Positions 11,001 to 27,773 of a stretch of DNA of 64,000 bases are shown piece by piece (position 1 is the stretch's first letter; the number at the start of each line of letters is the position of its first letter). Under the pieces are notes generated by a model. It saw nothing but the letters and a program-made list of their open reading frames with translations. It was not told where the DNA came from and searched no databases. Source of the stretch: Pseudomonas turukhanskensis (GTDB lineage: Bacteria > Pseudomonadota > Gammaproteobacteria > Pseudomonadales > Pseudomonadaceae); assembly GCF_027922365.1 (NCBI RefSeq), contig NZ_BSFN01000008.1, forward strand, positions 1-64,000, in the 5' to 3' direction. The position numbers and the translations under genes are program-made.

Positions 11001-12130
11001 CCGCCCTGGTTGGCAAGAAAGCCGAAGGCGGTGCCGGCCTGAAGAAAGGCGCCGAGATCACCGACGAGTTCCTCGACGGCCTTGAGCGCGGTCAGTGGTT
11101 CAAACTGCGTATGGCTGAAGATGCTCTGAACGAGCAGCTTGAAAAAGCGCAGGCCTACATCGTTGATCGCCGTCAGCTGCTGGACGACAAGTTCGAAGAC
11201 AAGAAGCGCAAACTGCAGCAAGGCGATGACCTGGCTCCAGGCGTGCTGAAGATCGTCAAGGTGTACCTGGCAATCCGTCGTCGCATCCAGCCGGGCGACA
11301 AGATGGCCGGTCGTCACGGTAACAAGGGTGTGGTCTCCGTGATCATGCCGGTTGAAGACATGCCGCACGATGCCTATGGCACCCCGGTCGACATCGTTCT
11401 CAACCCGTTGGGCGTACCTTCGCGTATGAACGTTGGTCAGATCCTTGAAACCCACCTGGGCCTCGCGGCCAAAGGTCTGGGCGAGAAGATCAACCGTATG
11501 CTCGAAGAGCAGCGCAAGGTAGCTGAGCTGCGTAAGTTCCTGCACCAGATCTACAACGAGATCGGTGGCCGTCAAGAAACTCTGGCAGACCTGTCTGACC
11601 AAGAGATTCTTGACCTGGCGAAGAACCTGCGTGGCGGCGTGCCGATGGCAACTCCGGTATTCGATGGTGCCAAGGAAAGCGAAATCAAGGCCATGCTGAA
11701 ACTGGCGGATCTGCCAGAAAGCGGCCAGATGCAGCTGTTCGATGGCCGTACCGGCAACCAGTTCGAGCGTCGTGTGACCGTTGGCTACATGTACATGCTG
11801 AAACTGAACCACCTGGTGGACGACAAGATGCACGCTCGTTCTACCGGTTCCTACAGCCTGGTTACTCAGCAGCCGCTGGGTGGTAAGGCGCAGTTCGGTG
11901 GTCAGCGCTTCGGGGAGATGGAAGTTTGGGCGTTGGAAGCATACGGCGCCGCGTACACCCTGCAAGAAATGCTGACCGTTAAGTCGGATGACGTGAACGG
12001 CCGTACCAAGATGTACAAAAACATCGTGGACGGTGATCACCGCATGGAGCCGGGCATGCCCGAGTCCTTCAACGTGTTGATCAAAGAAATCCGTTCGCTC
12101 GGTATCGATATCGATCTGGAAACCGAATAA
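8057..12130 (+). CDS. rpoB: DNA-directed RNA polymerase subunit beta
   Basis: Catalytic-core subunit of RNA polymerase, 1357 residues, the Pseudomonas length. The rifampicin-pocket region [20 protein letters not shown] followed by [18 protein letters not shown] has wild-type residues at the classical resistance positions. Also visible are the NIGLI segment, the [13 protein letters not shown] active-centre lysine region and the C-terminal clamp segment [20 protein letters not shown]. The first ATG follows GCTGGGGAACGCTG. A short hairpin separates it from rpoC. Confidence 0.99.
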   Translation: MAYSYTEKKRIRKDFSKLPDVMDVPYLLAIQLDSYREFLQAGATKDQFRDIGLHAAFKSVFPIISYSGNAALEYVGYRLGEPAFDVKECVLRGVTFAVPLRVKVRLIIFDKESSNKAIKDIKEQEVYMGEIPLMTENGTFVINGTERVIVSQLHRSPGVFFDHDRGKTHSSGKLLYSARIIPYRGSWLDFEFDPKDAVFVRIDRRRKLPASVLLRALGYTTEQVLDAFYATNVFHVQGENLSLELVPQRLRGEIAVLDIKDEKGKVIVEQGRRITARHINQLDKSGIKTLEVPLDYVIGRTTAKAIMHPATGEIIAECNTELNTEILAKIAKAQVVRIETLYTNDIDCGPFISDTLKIDGTTNQLEALVEIYRMMRPGEPPTKDAAETLFNNLFFSAERYDLSAVGRMKFNRRIGRTEIEGSGVLSKEDIVEVLKTLVDIRNGKGIVDDIDHLGNRRVRCVGEMAENQFRVGLVRVERAVKERLSMAESEGLMPQDLINAKPVAAAVKEFFGSSQLSQFMDQNNPLSEITHKRRVSALGPGGLTRERAGFEVRDVHPTHYGRVCPIETPEGPNIGLINSLAAYARTNQYGFLESPYRVVKDTLVTDEIVFLSAIEEADHVIAQASATMNQKGQLVDELVAVRHLNEFTVKVPEDVTLMDVSPKQVVSVAASLIPFLEHDDANRALMGSNMQRQAVPTLRSDKPLVGTGMERNVARDSGVCVVARRGGVIDSVDASRIVVRVADDEVETGEAGVDIYNLTKYTRSNQNTCINQRPLVSKGDKVERSDILADGPSTDMGELALGQNMRIAFMAWNGYNFEDSILLSERVVQEDRFTTIHIQELTCVARDTKLGPEEITSDIPNVGEAALNKLDEAGIVYVGAEVGAGDILVGKVTPKGETQLTPEEKLLRAIFGEKASDVKDTSLRVPTGTKGTVIDVQVFTRDGVERDARALSIEKMQLDEIRKDLNEEFRIVEGATFERLRSALVGKKAEGGAGLKKGAEITDEFLDGLERGQWFKLRMAEDALNEQLEKAQAYIVDRRQLLDDKFEDKKRKLQQGDDLAPGVLKIVKVYLAIRRRIQPGDKMAGRHGNKGVVSVIMPVEDMPHDAYGTPVDIVLNPLGVPSRMNVGQILETHLGLAAKGLGEKINRMLEEQRKVAELRKFLHQIYNEIGGRQETLADLSDQEILDLAKNLRGGVPMATPVFDGAKESEIKAMLKLADLPESGQMQLFDGRTGNQFERRVTVGYMYMLKLNHLVDDKMHARSTGSYSLVTQQPLGGKAQFGGQRFGEMEVWALEAYGAAYTLQEMLTVKSDDVNGRTKMYKNIVDGDHRMEPGMPESFNVLIKEIRSLGIDIDLETE

Positions 12131-12144
12131 CACGAAGCGCAATG

Positions 12145-12169
12145 GGAGCGGGGCTGTAGAGCCCGCTCC
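12145..12169 (+). repeat. rpoB-rpoC intergenic hairpin
   Basis: GGAGCGGG (12145-12152) pairs with CCCGCTCC (12162-12169) around a 9-nt loop, with no T-run. It could be an RNA processing or stability element in the polycistronic message. No function can be read directly. Confidence 0.6.
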
Positions 12170-12192
12170 TTGCTCCGCCAGGAGGAAAGGCC

Positions 12193-16386
<4,194 letters not shown>

Positions 16387-16412
16387 TTAGTACGGGTTGC
16401 CAATCGAGTCGG

Positions 16413-16449
16413 GGCCCGGTGAAGCGTAAGCGTCACCGGGCCTTGTCTT
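16413..16449 (+). terminator. terminator after rpoC
   Basis: GGCCCGGTGA and TCACCGGGCC form a perfect 10-bp stem around AGCGTAAGCG (itself able to pair), followed by TTGTCTT. It ends the rpl-rpoBC unit. Confidence 0.85.
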
Positions 16450-16503
16450 GACGGGGTGTTAGAAGCTCTTTAGACTCTTGTACCCCTAAATTTGGCGGGA
16501 CTC

Positions 16504-16532
16504 TTGTCCTGCCATTTTGTTTTTCTTGTAAG
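16504..16532 (+). promoter_or_regulatory. candidate promoter of the str operon
   Basis: TTGTCC (16504-16509), a 17-bp T-rich spacer and TGTAAG (16527-16532) match four of six bases in each box. The position 36 bp before rpsL is reasonable. The match is modest and other placements in this AT-rich stretch are possible. Confidence 0.35.
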
Positions 16533-16567
16533 ACAATAGCGTCGAAAGACAACAGTGGAGCTAGTAG

Positions 16568-16939
16568 ATGGCAACTATCAACCAGCTGGTACGTCAGCCG
16601 CGTAAGCGTATCGTCGAGAAATCCGACGTTCCTGCGCTGCAGAACTGCCCGCAACGTCGTGGCGTATGCACCCGTGTGTATACCACCACGCCGAAAAAAC
16701 CTAACTCGGCACTGCGTAAAGTATGCCGTGTGCGTCTGACCAACGGTTTCGAGGTTTCCTCGTACATCGGCGGTGAAGGCCACAACCTGCAAGAGCACAG
16801 CGTGGTACTGATCCGCGGCGGTCGTGTAAAAGACTTGCCAGGTGTTCGTTACCACACCGTTCGCGGTTCTTTGGATACTTCCGGTGTTAAAGGTCGTAAC
16901 CAGGGTCGTTCGAAATACGGTACCAAGCGTCCGAAGTAA
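16568..16939 (+). CDS. rpsL: 30S ribosomal protein S12
   Basis: Decoding-centre protein that monitors codon-anticodon pairing. 123 residues. [13 protein letters not shown] places lysine at residue 43 and VKDLPG carries the second conserved lysine, both wild type at the streptomycin-resistance positions. First gene of the str operon (rpsL-rpsG-fusA-tufA). Confidence 0.99.
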
Positions 16940-17068
16940 GTGTGGCGTCCGAGTGATCGGTCGTTTCACCCAAAATAGATTTTCATTTTTCTGAGTCGAT
17001 AAGAGTAAGGTCGGGCGTTCAACCCAGGATTGTCATCCAGAGGTTTTATTGTTCCCGGGCTAACCTGA

Positions 17069-17560
<492 letters not shown>

Positions 17561-17590
17561 ATTCGGCGCTTCTAATTTTGCGAGGGCTTT

Positions 17591-19696
17591 ATGGCTCGTC
17601 TTACACCGATTAACCGCTACCGTAACATCGGTATCGTCGCGCACGTGGATGCTGGCAAAACCACTACCACCGAGCGCGTGCTTTTCTACACCGGCGTGAA
17701 CCACAAAATGGGCGAGGTGCATGATGGCGCCGCGACCATGGACTGGATGGTTCAGGAGCAGGAGCGCGGTATTACCATTACCTCCGCTGCTACTACTGCG
17801 TTCTGGTCTGGTTCCGTCAAGCAGCACAAAGACAGCTACCGCTTCAACATCATCGACACCCCCGGGCACGTTGACTTCACCATCGAAGTAGAGCGCTCGC
17901 TGCGCGTACTCGACGGCGCTGTCGTTGTGTTCTGTGGTACTTCGGGCGTTGAGCCGCAGTCGGAAACCGTATGGCGTCAAGCCAACAAGTACGGCGTTCC
18001 GCGTCTCGTGTACGTGAACAAGATGGACCGTGCTGGCGCAAACTTCCTGCGCGTAGTTGGTCAGATCAAGCAGCGTCTGGGTCACACTCCGGTGCCAATC
18101 CAATTGGCTATCGGTGCTGAAGACAATTTCCAGGGTCAGATCGATCTGATGTCCATGGAAGCTGTTTACTGGGACGACGCTGACAAGGGTATGGCCCCTC
18201 GTCGCGAAGCGATCCCGGCAGAGCTGCAAGAGTTGGCTAACGAATGGCGCAGCAACATGATTGAGGCTGCCGCCGAAGCCAACGAAGAGCTGATGAACAA
18301 ATACCTCGAAGGTGAAGAGCTCACCAACGAGGAAATCAAGGCCGCTTTGCGTCAGCGTACTATCGCTGGCGAAATCGTCCTGGCTGTTTGCGGTTCCTCG
18401 TTCAAGAACAAGGGTGTTCCCCTGGTTCTCGATGCCGTTGTTGATTACCTGCCGGCCCCGGTCGACATTCCTGCCATCAAGGGTTCCGACCCGGATGACG
18501 AGTCTGTTGAAATGGAGCGTCACGCAGACGACAGCGAGCCGTTCTCTGCTCTGGCGTTCAAGATTGCTACCGACCCATTCGTGGGTACTTTGACTTTTGC
18601 TCGCGTTTACTCGGGTGTGTTGAGCTCCGGCGACGGCGTGATCAACTCGGTTAAAGGCAAGAAAGAGCGCGTGGGTCGTATGGTGCAAATGCACGCAAAC
18701 ACCCGCGAAGAGATCAAGGAAGTACGCGCTGGCGACATCGCGGCTCTGATCGGCATGAAAGACGTCACTACCGGTGACACCCTGTGCTCGGCCGAGAAGC
18801 CGATCATTCTGGTTCGCATGGACTTCCCGGAGCCGGTTATTTCGGTTGCCGTAGAGCCTAAGACCAAGGATGACCAGGAAAAGATGGGTATCGCCTTGGG
18901 CAAGCTTGCTCAGGAAGACCCGTCGTTCCGCGTCAAGACCGACGAAGAGACTGGTCAGACCATCATCTCCGGTATGGGTGAGTTGCACCTGGATATTCTC
19001 GTCGACCGCATGAAGCGCGAGTTCGGTGTAGAAGCCAACATCGGTAAGCCGCAGGTTTCCTACCGCGAGAAGATCTCCAAGAGCTGTGAGATCGAAGGCA
19101 AGTTCGTTCGCCAGTCCGGCGGTCGTGGCCAGTTCGGTCACTGCTGGATTCGCTTCGCACCGGCTGATGAAGGTCAGGAAGGTCTGGAGTTCGTTAACGA
19201 AGTTGTGGGTGGTGTGGTTCCGAAGGAATACATCCCGGCAATCCAGAAGGGTATCGAAGAGCAGATGAAGAACGGCGTTGTTGCCGGCTATCCGCTGATC
19301 GGCCTGAAGGCTACCGTGTTTGACGGTTCCTACCACGACGTCGACTCCAACGAGATGGCGTTCAAAATCGCAGCTTCCATGGCGACCAAGCAGCTGGCCC
19401 AGAAGGGTGGCGGTGTTGTGCTTGAGCCGATCATGAAAGTTGAAGTGGTAACCCCGGAAGATTACATGGGTGACGTGATGGGTGACCTGAACCGTCGTCG
19501 TGGTCTGATCCAGGGTATGGAAGATACGGTGTCGGGCAAGGTTATCCGCGCTGAAGTGCCGTTGGGTGAGATGTTCGGTTATGCGACCGACGTTCGTTCC
19601 ATGTCTCAGGGTCGCGCAAGCTACTCCATGGAATTCTCCAAATACTCCGAAGCTCCGTCGAACATCGTCGAAGCTCTGATCAAAAAACAAGGCTGA
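17591..19696 (+). CDS. fusA: elongation factor G
   Basis: Translocase GTPase of protein synthesis and partner of RRF in ribosome recycling. 701 residues with G1 [13 protein letters not shown], switch region [12 protein letters not shown]3 DTPGHVDFT and G4 NKMDRAGA. Domains II-V follow, with domain IV containing [13 protein letters not shown]. It follows rpsG by 30 nt and precedes tufA by 32 nt. Confidence 0.98.
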   Translation: MARLTPINRYRNIGIVAHVDAGKTTTTERVLFYTGVNHKMGEVHDGAATMDWMVQEQERGITITSAATTAFWSGSVKQHKDSYRFNIIDTPGHVDFTIEVERSLRVLDGAVVVFCGTSGVEPQSETVWRQANKYGVPRLVYVNKMDRAGANFLRVVGQIKQRLGHTPVPIQLAIGAEDNFQGQIDLMSMEAVYWDDADKGMAPRREAIPAELQELANEWRSNMIEAAAEANEELMNKYLEGEELTNEEIKAALRQRTIAGEIVLAVCGSSFKNKGVPLVLDAVVDYLPAPVDIPAIKGSDPDDESVEMERHADDSEPFSALAFKIATDPFVGTLTFARVYSGVLSSGDGVINSVKGKKERVGRMVQMHANTREEIKEVRAGDIAALIGMKDVTTGDTLCSAEKPIILVRMDFPEPVISVAVEPKTKDDQEKMGIALGKLAQEDPSFRVKTDEETGQTIISGMGELHLDILVDRMKREFGVEANIGKPQVSYREKISKSCEIEGKFVRQSGGRGQFGHCWIRFAPADEGQEGLEFVNEVVGGVVPKEYIPAIQKGIEEQMKNGVVAGYPLIGLKATVFDGSYHDVDSNEMAFKIAASMATKQLAQKGGGVVLEPIMKVEVVTPEDYMGDVMGDLNRRRGLIQGMEDTVSGKVIRAEVPLGEMFGYATDVRSMSQGRASYSMEFSKYSEAPSNIVEALIKKQG

Positions 19697-19728
19697 TATC
19701 AGCCCCTTTAGGCAAGGAGTTTATTGTC

Positions 19729-20922
<1,194 letters not shown>

Positions 20923-20935
20923 TCGTTGATTTAAG

Positions 20936-20963
20936 AAAAACCCCCGCTTGCGGGGGTTTTTTT
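20936..20963 (+). terminator. terminator after tufA
   Basis: CCCCCGC TTG CGGGGG forms a compact stem, with A-rich upstream and TTTTTTT downstream flanks (A/T pairs could extend the stem). It ends the str operon immediately before the S10 promoter. Confidence 0.9.
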
Positions 20964-20969
20964 ATTGAG

Positions 20970-20998
20970 TTGACACCTGTAGGGGGCATCTATAGAAT
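20970..20998 (+). promoter_or_regulatory. sigma70 promoter of the S10 operon
   Basis: A perfect TTGACA (20970-20975), 17-bp spacer and TAGAAT (20993-20998), followed by a GC-rich discriminator (TGCGCCTCC). Start is expected near 21005, giving a leader of only about 56 nt before rpsJ. This is shorter than the enterobacterial S10 leader used for L4 control. Confidence 0.9.
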
Positions 20999-21060
20999 TG
21001 CGCCTCCTTTTAACGGGCGTATTGCGTCCGTTGGGAATAGCAACTGGGAGTCTGTGGACA

Positions 21061-21372
21061 ATGCAAAATCAACAAATCCGGATTCGGTTGAAGGCTTTTG
21101 ATCATCGCCTTATTGACCAATCCACCCAGGAAATCGTGGAAACCGCGAAACGTACTGGTGCTCAAGTGCGTGGTCCGATTCCTCTGCCCACTCGCAAAGA
21201 GCGTTTCACTGTTCTGGTTTCCCCGCACGTCAACAAAGACGCGCGTGACCAGTACGAGATTCGCACTCACAAGCGCGTTCTGGACATCGTCCAGCCGACG
21301 GATAAAACCGTTGACGCTCTTATGAAGCTCGATCTTGCAGCTGGCGTAGAAGTTCAGATCAGCCTCGGCTAA
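21061..21372 (+). CDS. rpsJ: 30S ribosomal protein S10
   Basis: 30S head protein and, as NusE, a partner of NusB/NusG in antitermination. 103 residues beginning [22 protein letters not shown] at 21061 is preceded by GGGAG; an in-frame extension to 20998 would start inside the promoter -10 box and is rejected. First gene of the S10 operon. Confidence 0.98.
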
Positions 21373-21455
21373 AACCGTCTGGTTTTAGTCGTGTAACGCT
21401 CTGAAATGGGCGGCCATAGCGGGTGAAAGCCCCGTACACTCATGAGGTTTACAAC

Positions 21456-22091
21456 ATGACTATTGGTGTAGTCGGTCGTAAATGCGGTATGACCCGTATT
21501 TTCACCGAAGAAGGTGTCTCCATTCCGGTTACGGTCATTGAGATCGAGCCGAATCGCGTCACCCAGTTTAAAACTGAAGAAAGCGATGGCTATCGTGCAG
21601 TGCAAGTCACTGTAGGTGAGCGTCGTGCTTCGCGCGTGACTGCTGCTCAAGCTGGCCACTTCGCTAAAGCAAACGTAGCTGCCGGTCGCGGCGTCTGGGA
21701 ATTCCGTCTTGAAGAAGGCGACTACCAGGCTGGCGATCTGATCAATGCAGAAATTTTCCAAGCAGGTCAGCTGGTGGATGTCACCGGTCAGTCCAAGGGT
21801 AAAGGCTTCGCCGGTACCATCAAGCGCTGGAACTTCCGCGGTCAAGATAACACCCACGGTAACTCCGTCTCCCACCGCGTCCCTGGCTCTATCGGCCAGT
21901 GCCAGACTCCTGGTCGTGTATTCAAGGGCAAAAAAATGTCCGGTCATATGGGCGCTGAGCGCGTGACCGTGCAGTCCCTCGAAGTAGTGCGCGTCGACGC
22001 TGAACGCAATCTGCTGCTGGTTAAGGGCGCTGTTCCTGGCGCTACCGGTGGCAACCTGGTTGTGCGTCCGGCAGCCAAGGCTCGCGGTTAA
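21456..22091 (+). CDS. rplC: 50S ribosomal protein L3
   Basis: Early-assembly protein near the peptidyl-transferase centre. 211 residues with [14 protein letters not shown] at the N terminus and the internal loop [20 protein letters not shown]; the conserved Gln in this loop is the methylation target in E. coli. ATG at 21456 follows TGAGG; the frame is open 33 nt further upstream but lacks the family sequence. Confidence 0.98.
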   Translation: MTIGVVGRKCGMTRIFTEEGVSIPVTVIEIEPNRVTQFKTEESDGYRAVQVTVGERRASRVTAAQAGHFAKANVAAGRGVWEFRLEEGDYQAGDLINAEIFQAGQLVDVTGQSKGKGFAGTIKRWNFRGQDNTHGNSVSHRVPGSIGQCQTPGRVFKGKKMSGHMGAERVTVQSLEVVRVDAERNLLLVKGAVPGATGGNLVVRPAAKARG

Positions 22092-22103
22092 GGGGAAGCT
22101 GAC

Positions 22104-22706
22104 ATGCAATTAAATGTAAATGGCGCTCAGGCGATCGAAGTTTCCGAACTGACCTTCGGCGGCGAATTCAACGAGACTCTGGTGCACCAGGCAGTCGTGG
22201 CCTACATGGCTGGCGGTCGTCAGGGTACCAAGCAGCAAAAGACCCGTTCTGATGTGTCCGGTGGCGGTAAACGCCCTTGGCGTCAAAAGGGTACTGGCCG
22301 CGCTCGTGCCGGTACTATCCGTAGCCCAATCTGGCGTGGCGGCGGTACCACTTTCGCAGCTCGTCCTCAGGATCACAGCCAAAAGCTGAACAAGAAGATG
22401 TATCGCGCAGCTCTGCGCTCCATCCTTGCTGAGCTGGTACGCAGTGATCGTCTGGTTGTGGTCGAAGACTTCGCTGTTGACGCACCGAAAACCAAAACTC
22501 TGCTGAACAAGCTGAATGGCATGGGTCTGACTGATGTTCTGATCGTGTCTGATGCTGTTGATCAGAATCTGTACCTGGCTGCTCGTAACCTGCCGCACGT
22601 CGATGTTCGTGACGTACAGGGTTCCGATCCGGTCAGTCTGATCGCATACGACAAAGTGTTGATCACTGTGTCGGCCGTGAAGAAATTCGAGGAGCTGCTG
22701 GGATGA
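22104..22706 (+). CDS. rplD: 50S ribosomal protein L4
   Basis: Lines the peptide exit tunnel; in E. coli it also represses its own operon. 200 residues with the tunnel loop [20 protein letters not shown] and [14 protein letters not shown]. The stop overlaps rplW by four bases (ATGA), implying coupling. Whether L4 autoregulates here is doubtful given the short leader before rpsJ. Confidence 0.98.
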
Positions 22707-23002
22707 ACCAGGAACGCGTATTTAAAGTGCTACTTGGCCCGCACGTCTCTGAGAAAGCCACGGTTTTGGCTGACAAAAAAGGCCAGTTCGTTTTCAAGGT
22801 TGCTACCGATGCAACCAAGCTGGAAATCAAAAAGGCCGTCGAAAGCCTGTTCAGCGTGAAAGTTGAGCGTGTTACTACCCTGAACGTTTTGGGTAAGAGC
22901 AAGCGCACCGCTCGCGGCCTGGGCAAGCGTAACGACTGGAAGAAGGCAGTTATCTCCCTTCAGCCGGGTCAAGATCTCGACTTCAGCAGCAGTGCTGAGT
23001 AA
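22703..23002 (+). CDS. rplW: 50S ribosomal protein L23
   Basis: Located at the tunnel exit, docking site for trigger factor and SRP. 99 residues, starting [19 protein letters not shown], with VNVLGK-like [19 protein letters not shown]. Overlaps rplD by four bases. Confidence 0.98.
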
Positions 23003-23016
23003 GGAAGGGGGGCATC

Positions 23017-23841
23017 ATGGCAATCGTTAAATGCAAACCGACCTCCGCTGGCCGCCGTTTTGTGGTCAAGGTGGTCAACCAGGAGCTGCACAAAGGCGCT
23101 CCTCACGCACCGCTGCTCGAGAAGAAGTCGAAGACTGGTGGTCGTAACAACAATGGCCGTATTACCACTCGTCACATCGGCGGTGGTCATAAGCAGCATT
23201 ACCGTCTGGTCGATTTCCGTCGCAACGACAAAGATGGCATTCCAGCCACTGTCGAGCGTATCGAATATGACCCGAACCGCACTGCTCACATCGCTCTGCT
23301 GATGTACGCAGACGGCGAACGTCGTTACATCATCGCCCCTAAAGGCGTAAGTGCTGGCGACCAATTGATCGCAGGTGCTCTTGCTCCGATCAAGCCGGGT
23401 AACTCGCTGCAACTGCGCAACATTCCAGTTGGTAGCACCATTCATGGTGTTGAGTTGAAGCCGGGTAAAGGTGCTCAGATCGCTCGTTCCGCTGGTGCTT
23501 CGGCCCAGTTGATCGCTCGTGAAGGCGCATATGTGACCTTGCGTCTGCGTTCCGGTGAAATGCGTAAAGTGCTGGCTGAATGCCGTGCGACCCTGGGCGA
23601 AGTCTCGAACTCCGAGCACAGCCTGCGTTCGCTGGGTAAAGCTGGTGCCAAACGCTGGCGTGGCGTTCGCCCAACCGTTCGTGGTGTTGCCATGAACCCG
23701 GTTGACCACCCACATGGTGGTGGTGAAGGTCGTACCTCTGGTGGTCGTCATCCGGTGTCTCCATGGGGCTTCCCGACTAAGGGCGCGAAGACTCGTGGTA
23801 ACAAACGCACCGATAACATGATCGTCCGTCGTCGCAAGTAA
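23017..23841 (+). CDS. rplB: 50S ribosomal protein L2
   Basis: Highly conserved protein needed for subunit association and peptidyl-transferase integrity. 274 residues, with [22 protein letters not shown], and the C-terminal [20 protein letters not shown] containing the near-universal histidine of the peptidyl-transferase region. Confidence 0.99.
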   Translation: MAIVKCKPTSAGRRFVVKVVNQELHKGAPHAPLLEKKSKTGGRNNNGRITTRHIGGGHKQHYRLVDFRRNDKDGIPATVERIEYDPNRTAHIALLMYADGERRYIIAPKGVSAGDQLIAGALAPIKPGNSLQLRNIPVGSTIHGVELKPGKGAQIARSAGASAQLIAREGAYVTLRLRSGEMRKVLAECRATLGEVSNSEHSLRSLGKAGAKRWRGVRPTVRGVAMNPVDHPHGGGEGRTSGGRHPVSPWGFPTKGAKTRGNKRTDNMIVRRRK

Positions 23842-23857
23842 ATAGAGGGATACGACA

Positions 23858-24133
23858 GTGCCACGTTCTCTGAAAAAAGGTCCTTTTATTGATCTTCACC
23901 TACTGAAGAAGGTCGAAGTGGCGGTGGAAAAGAACGATCGCAAGCCGGTGAAAACCTGGTCGCGTCGTTCGATGATCCTGCCACAAATGGTCGGTCTGAC
24001 CATCGCTGTGCATAACGGTCGTCAACATGTTCCAGTTCTCGTGAACGAAGACATGGTCGGTCACAAACTGGGCGAGTTCGCCGGTACCCGTACATATCGC
24101 GGGCACGTGGCTGACAAGAAAGCCAAGCGTTAA
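23858..24133 (+). CDS. rpsS: 30S ribosomal protein S19
   Basis: 30S head protein contacting S13. 91 residues, [18 protein letters not shown] at the start and [20 protein letters not shown] at the end. GTG start with AGAGGG upstream. Confidence 0.98.
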
Positions 24134-24144
24134 GGGGTAAGGAA

Positions 24145-24477
24145 ATGGAAGTAGCCGCTAAGTTGTCGGGCGCTCGAATCTCCGCCCAGAAAGCCCGCTT
24201 GGTCGCCGACCAAATCCGCGGGAAGAAGGTGGGCGAAGCGCTCAACCTGCTGGCTTTTAGCAGTAAGAAAGCCGCGGAAATCATGAAGAAAGTGCTGGAG
24301 TCGGCTGTGGCCAACGCCGAGCACAACGAAGGCGCTGACGTAGATGACCTTAAAGTCTCTACCGTTTTCGTCAACGAAGGGCGTTCGCTGAAGCGCATCA
24401 TGCCACGTGCCAAAGGCCGTGCTGATCGCATCGTCAAGCGGTCTTGCCATATCACTGTCAAGGTTGCTGACAAGTAA
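24145..24477 (+). CDS. rplV: 50S ribosomal protein L22
   Basis: Its beta-hairpin lines the exit tunnel near the macrolide site. 110 residues with [20 protein letters not shown] and the hairpin [20 protein letters not shown], which looks full length and unmutated. Confidence 0.98.
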
Positions 24478-24490
24478 CGGAGTCGAAGAG

Positions 24491-25177
24491 ATGGGTCAGA
24501 AAGTACATCCCATTGGCATTCGCCTGGGAATCGTCAAGGAGCACACCTCCGTCTGGTACGCCGACGGTCGGACTTATGCGGACTATTTGTTCGCAGATCT
24601 GAAGGTGCGTGAATACCTCCAAGACAAACTAAAAAGCGCGTCCGTAAGCCGTATCGACATCCATCGTCCGGCTCAGACTGCACGCATCACCATCCACACC
24701 GCTCGTCCAGGTATCGTTATCGGGAAGAAAGGTGAAGATGTTGAGAAGCTGCGTCAGGACCTGACCAAGCAAATGGGTGTGCCTGTGCACATCAATATCG
24801 AAGAGATCCGCAAGCCGGAACTCGACGGTATGCTGGTTGCGCAGAGCGTAGCTCAGCAGCTGGAGCGTCGTGTGATGTTCCGTCGCGCTATGAAGCGCGC
24901 TGTACAGAACGCCATGCGTATTGGTGCCAAGGGCATCAAAATCCAAGTGAGCGGTCGTTTGGGCGGCGCAGAAATTGCCCGTACCGAGTGGTATCGCGAA
25001 GGTCGTGTGCCGTTGCACACCCTGCGTGCCGATATCGACTATGCCACGTACGAAGCGCACACCACTTACGGTGTGATCGGTGTGAAGGTTTGGATCTTCA
25101 AAGGCGAAGTAATTGGTGGTCGCCAAGAAGAACTGAAACCACAAGCACCAGCGCCTCGTAAAAAAGCTGCTAAGTAA
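24491..25177 (+). CDS. rpsC: 30S ribosomal protein S3
   Basis: mRNA entry-channel protein with helicase activity. 228 residues with a KH domain ([20 protein letters not shown]) and a lysine/proline-rich tail. ATG at 24491 was chosen because [13 protein letters not shown] is the invariant start. An open extension back into rplV is rejected. Confidence 0.98.
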   Translation: MGQKVHPIGIRLGIVKEHTSVWYADGRTYADYLFADLKVREYLQDKLKSASVSRIDIHRPAQTARITIHTARPGIVIGKKGEDVEKLRQDLTKQMGVPVHINIEEIRKPELDGMLVAQSVAQQLERRVMFRRAMKRAVQNAMRIGAKGIKIQVSGRLGGAEIARTEWYREGRVPLHTLRADIDYATYEAHTTYGVIGVKVWIFKGEVIGGRQEELKPQAPAPRKKAAK

Positions 25178-25189
25178 GGGGTACGCCAA

Positions 25190-25603
25190 ATGTTGCAACC
25201 AAAGCGTACGAAGTTCCGCAAGATGATGACAGGCCACAACCGTGGTCTGGCCCAGCGCGGTAGCAAAGTCAGCTTCGGCGAGTTCGCGCTGAAGTCTGTT
25301 GCCCGCGGTCGTCTCACCGCCCGTCAGATTGAGTCCGCTCGTCGTGCTCTGACTCGTCACGTAAAACGTGGCGGGAAAATCTGGATTCGCGTGTTCCCGG
25401 ACAAGCCTGTTACCAAAAAGCCTCTTGAAGTGCGGATGGGTAAAGGGAAGGGTAGCGTTGAATATTGGGTAGCCCAGATCCAGCCAGGCAAAGTCCTGTA
25501 CGAGATCGAAGGCGTTTCCGAAGAGCTGGCGCGTGAGGCTTTCGCCCTGGCTGCTGCAAAGCTGCCGCTCGCCACCTCCTTTGTTAAACGGACGGTGATG
25601 TGA
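25190..25603 (+). CDS. rplP: 50S ribosomal protein L16
   Basis: Late-assembly protein near the A site. 137 residues, [18 protein letters not shown] start and [22 protein letters not shown]. Its stop overlaps the rpmC start (TGATG), implying coupling. Confidence 0.98.
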
Positions 25604-25794
25604 TGAAAGCGAATGAACTTCGTGAAAAATCAGCACAGCAGCTGAACGAGCAACTGCTCGGCCTGCTGCGCGACCAGTTCAATCTGCGTATGCAGAAAGC
25701 AACTGGCCAGTTGGGGCAGTCTCACCTGCTCTCGCAAGTTAAGCGCGACATCGCTCGCGTGAAGACTGTGCTTAACCAGCAGGCAGGTAAGTGA
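25603..25794 (+). CDS. rpmC: 50S ribosomal protein L29
   Basis: Small two-helix protein at the tunnel exit. 63 residues, [20 protein letters not shown] start. The ATG at 25603 overlaps the rplP stop; a GTG one codon earlier is possible but less usual. Confidence 0.96.
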
Positions 25795-25796
25795 TC

Positions 25797-26063
25797 ATGG
25801 CTGAAGCTGAAAAAACTGTCCGTACGCTGACTGGCCGTGTCGTCAGCGACAAGATGGACAAGACCATCACCGTACTGATCGAGCGTCGCGTTAAGCACCC
25901 GATCTACGGTAAATACGTGAAGCGTTCGACCAAATTGCACGCCCACGACGAAACCAACCAGTGCCACATCGGCGACAAAGTCACTATTCGTGAAACTCGT
26001 CCGATGGCCAAGACCAAAAATTGGGCACTGGTTGAAGTCGTTGAACGCGCAGTGGAAGTCTAA
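25797..26063 (+). CDS. rpsQ: 30S ribosomal protein S17
   Basis: Primary 16S-binding OB-fold protein. 88 residues with [18 protein letters not shown] and [16 protein letters not shown] [20 protein letters not shown] at 25797 is preferred to a GTG two codons upstream. Three bases separate it from rpmC. Last gene of the S10 operon by E. coli convention. Confidence 0.97.
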   Translation: MAEAEKTVRTLTGRVVSDKMDKTITVLIERRVKHPIYGKYVKRSTKLHAHDETNQCHIGDKVTIRETRPMAKTKNWALVEVVERAVEV

Positions 26064-26086
26064 GGACTAGGGGTCGGAGAAATTAT

Positions 26087-26455
26087 ATGATTCAGACTCA
26101 ATCCATGCTCGATGTAGCTGATAACAGCGGCGCTCGTCGTGTTATGTGCATCAAGGTGTTGGGCGGTTCGCATCGTCGTTATGCTGGCATCGGCGACATC
26201 ATCAAAGTTACCGTCAAGGAAGCAATTCCGCGCGGTAAAGTGAAAAAGGGCCAAGTGATGACTGCTGTTGTAGTCCGCACTCGTCACGGCGTTCGTCGCC
26301 CAGACGGCTCGATCATCCGCTTTGATGGCAACGCTGCTGTTCTGCTGAACAACAAGCAAGAGCCGATCGGCACCCGTATCTTTGGGCCCGTGACCCGTGA
26401 ACTTCGCTCTGAGAAGTTCATGAAGATCGTCTCGCTCGCCCCTGAAGTGCTGTAA
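26087..26455 (+). CDS. rplN: 50S ribosomal protein L14
   Basis: Interface protein contacting 16S helix 14 and the binding site of silencing factor RsfS. 122 residues starting [21 protein letters not shown]. It opens the spc set in E. coli. Here only 23 nt separate it from rpsQ with no terminator, so S10 and the first part of spc appear to be one transcript. Confidence 0.98.
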   Translation: MIQTQSMLDVADNSGARRVMCIKVLGGSHRRYAGIGDIIKVTVKEAIPRGKVKKGQVMTAVVVRTRHGVRRPDGSIIRFDGNAAVLLNNKQEPIGTRIFGPVTRELRSEKFMKIVSLAPEVL

Positions 26456-26466
26456 GGAGATCCGAC

Positions 26467-26781
26467 ATGCAAAAGATTCGTCGTGACGACGAGATCATCG
26501 TGATCGCCGGCAAAGACAAAGGTAAGCGTGGCAAGGTGCTCAAGGTTCTCGCTGACGACCGTTTGGTCGTTGGTGGGATCAACCTGGTGAAGCGCCATAC
26601 CAAGCCGAACCCGATGTCGGGCGTTCAAGGCGGTATCGTCGAGAAAGAAGCGCCTCTGCACGCTTCTAACGTCGCCATTTTCAACTCTGAAACCAGCAAG
26701 GCTGATCGCGTTGGTTTCAAAGTAGAAGAAGGCAAAAAAATTCGTGTCTTCAAGTCGACCCAAAAAGCGGTTGATGCTTGA
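26467..26781 (+). CDS. rplX: 50S ribosomal protein L24
   Basis: Assembly initiator protein with a KOW motif ([20 protein letters not shown]). 104 residues, starting QKIRRDD. Closely spaced between rplN and rplE. Confidence 0.98.
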   Translation: MQKIRRDDEIIVIAGKDKGKRGKVLKVLADDRLVVGGINLVKRHTKPNPMSGVQGGIVEKEAPLHASNVAIFNSETSKADRVGFKVEEGKKIRVFKSTQKAVDA

Positions 26782-26801
26782 ACACTGCTAGGTAGAAGAC
26801 C

Positions 26802-27341
26802 ATGGCACGACTAAAAGAGATTTATCGGAAAGAAATCGCTCCGAAGCTTAAGGAAGAACTTAAGCTGTCGAACGTGATGGAAGTTCCGCGCGTTACCAAA
26901 ATCACCCTGAACATGGGTCTCGGCGAAGCGATCGGTGATAAGAAAATCATCGAGCACGCGGTAGCGGATTTGGAAAAAATCACCGGTCAGAAAGTCGTTG
27001 TGACTTACGCTCGGAAATCCATCGCTGGCTTCAAAGTCCGTGAAGGTTGGCCGATCGGCGTTAAAGTTACTCTGCGTCGCGATCGTATGTATGAGTTCCT
27101 GGATCGTCTGCTTTCGATCTCCCTGCCGCGCGTGCGTGACTTCCGCGGCCTGAATGCCAAGTCCTTCGACGGTCGTGGCAACTACAGCATGGGCGTCAAA
27201 GAGCAGATCATTTTCCCGGAAATCGATTACGACAAGATCGATGCTCTGCGCGGTCTGGACATCACCCTGACCACTACTGCTCGTACGGATGATGAAGGTC
27301 GCGCTCTGCTGCGCGCTTTCAACTTCCCGTTCCGCAACTGA
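26802..27341 (+). CDS. rplE: 50S ribosomal protein L5
   Basis: Binds 5S rRNA in the central protuberance. 179 residues with [20 protein letters not shown] and [15 protein letters not shown]. In E. coli the rplE translation start lies next to the S8 repressor site; no such structure was recognised here. Confidence 0.98.
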   Translation: MARLKEIYRKEIAPKLKEELKLSNVMEVPRVTKITLNMGLGEAIGDKKIIEHAVADLEKITGQKVVVTYARKSIAGFKVREGWPIGVKVTLRRDRMYEFLDRLLSISLPRVRDFRGLNAKSFDGRGNYSMGVKEQIIFPEIDYDKIDALRGLDITLTTTARTDDEGRALLRAFNFPFRN

Positions 27342-27354
27342 TCGGAGTAGGAAC

Positions 27355-27660
27355 ATGGCCAAGACAAGCATGAAAAACCGCGAGCTGAAGCGTCAGCAAA
27401 CGGTTGCCAAGTACGCCAAAAAGCGTGCTGAGCTGAAAGCTACCATCGCTAATCCGAGCACCAGCCCGGAAGCCCGTTGGGAAGCGCAGATTGCCCTGCA
27501 AAAGCAACCGCGTGACGCCAGCGCTTCGCGCCTGCGTAACCGTTGCCGCATCACCGGTCGTCCGCATGGCGTGTACCGCAAGTTCGGCCTCGGCCGTAAC
27601 AAGCTGCGCGAAGCTGCAATGCGCGGTGATGTACCAGGTCTGGTGAAAGCCAGCTGGTAA
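27355..27660 (+). CDS. rpsN: 30S ribosomal protein S14 (zinc-free long form)
   Basis: 101 residues with the C-terminal signature [28 protein letters not shown]. It has only one cysteine, so it is the zinc-independent long type. ATG at 27355 follows GGAGTAGGAAC. The gene is followed by a 212-bp gap that contains a terminator and a new promoter. Confidence 0.97.
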   Translation: MAKTSMKNRELKRQQTVAKYAKKRAELKATIANPSTSPEARWEAQIALQKQPRDASASRLRNRCRITGRPHGVYRKFGLGRNKLREAAMRGDVPGLVKASW

Positions 27661-27720
27661 GTCAAAGTCTCGACATGTCAGGGCAGTCCCATTAACCGGC
27701 CTGCCCTGGTAGTGAGCAAA

Positions 27721-27757
27721 AATGAATCAAGCCCCTTTTGGGGCTTGATTCATTTTT
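27721..27757 (+). terminator. strong terminator inside the spc gene set
   Basis: AATGAATCAAGCCCC and GGGGCTTGATTCATT form a perfect 15-bp stem with a TTTT loop, then TTT. A second inverted repeat, CAGGGCAG with CTGCCCTG, precedes it at about 27679-27708. Together they should end transcription after rpsN. Confidence 0.85.
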
Positions 27758-27773
27758 AATCAGTCTCTAGAAT
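27745..27773 (+). promoter_or_regulatory. sigma70 promoter for rpsH and downstream genes
   Basis: TTGATT (27745-27750), 17-bp spacer and TAGAAT (27768-27773) with a GC-rich discriminator (GCTCGGCTCGCC). The -35 box lies within the 3' arm of the preceding terminator. The leader to rpsH would be about 95 nt. Confidence 0.8.
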
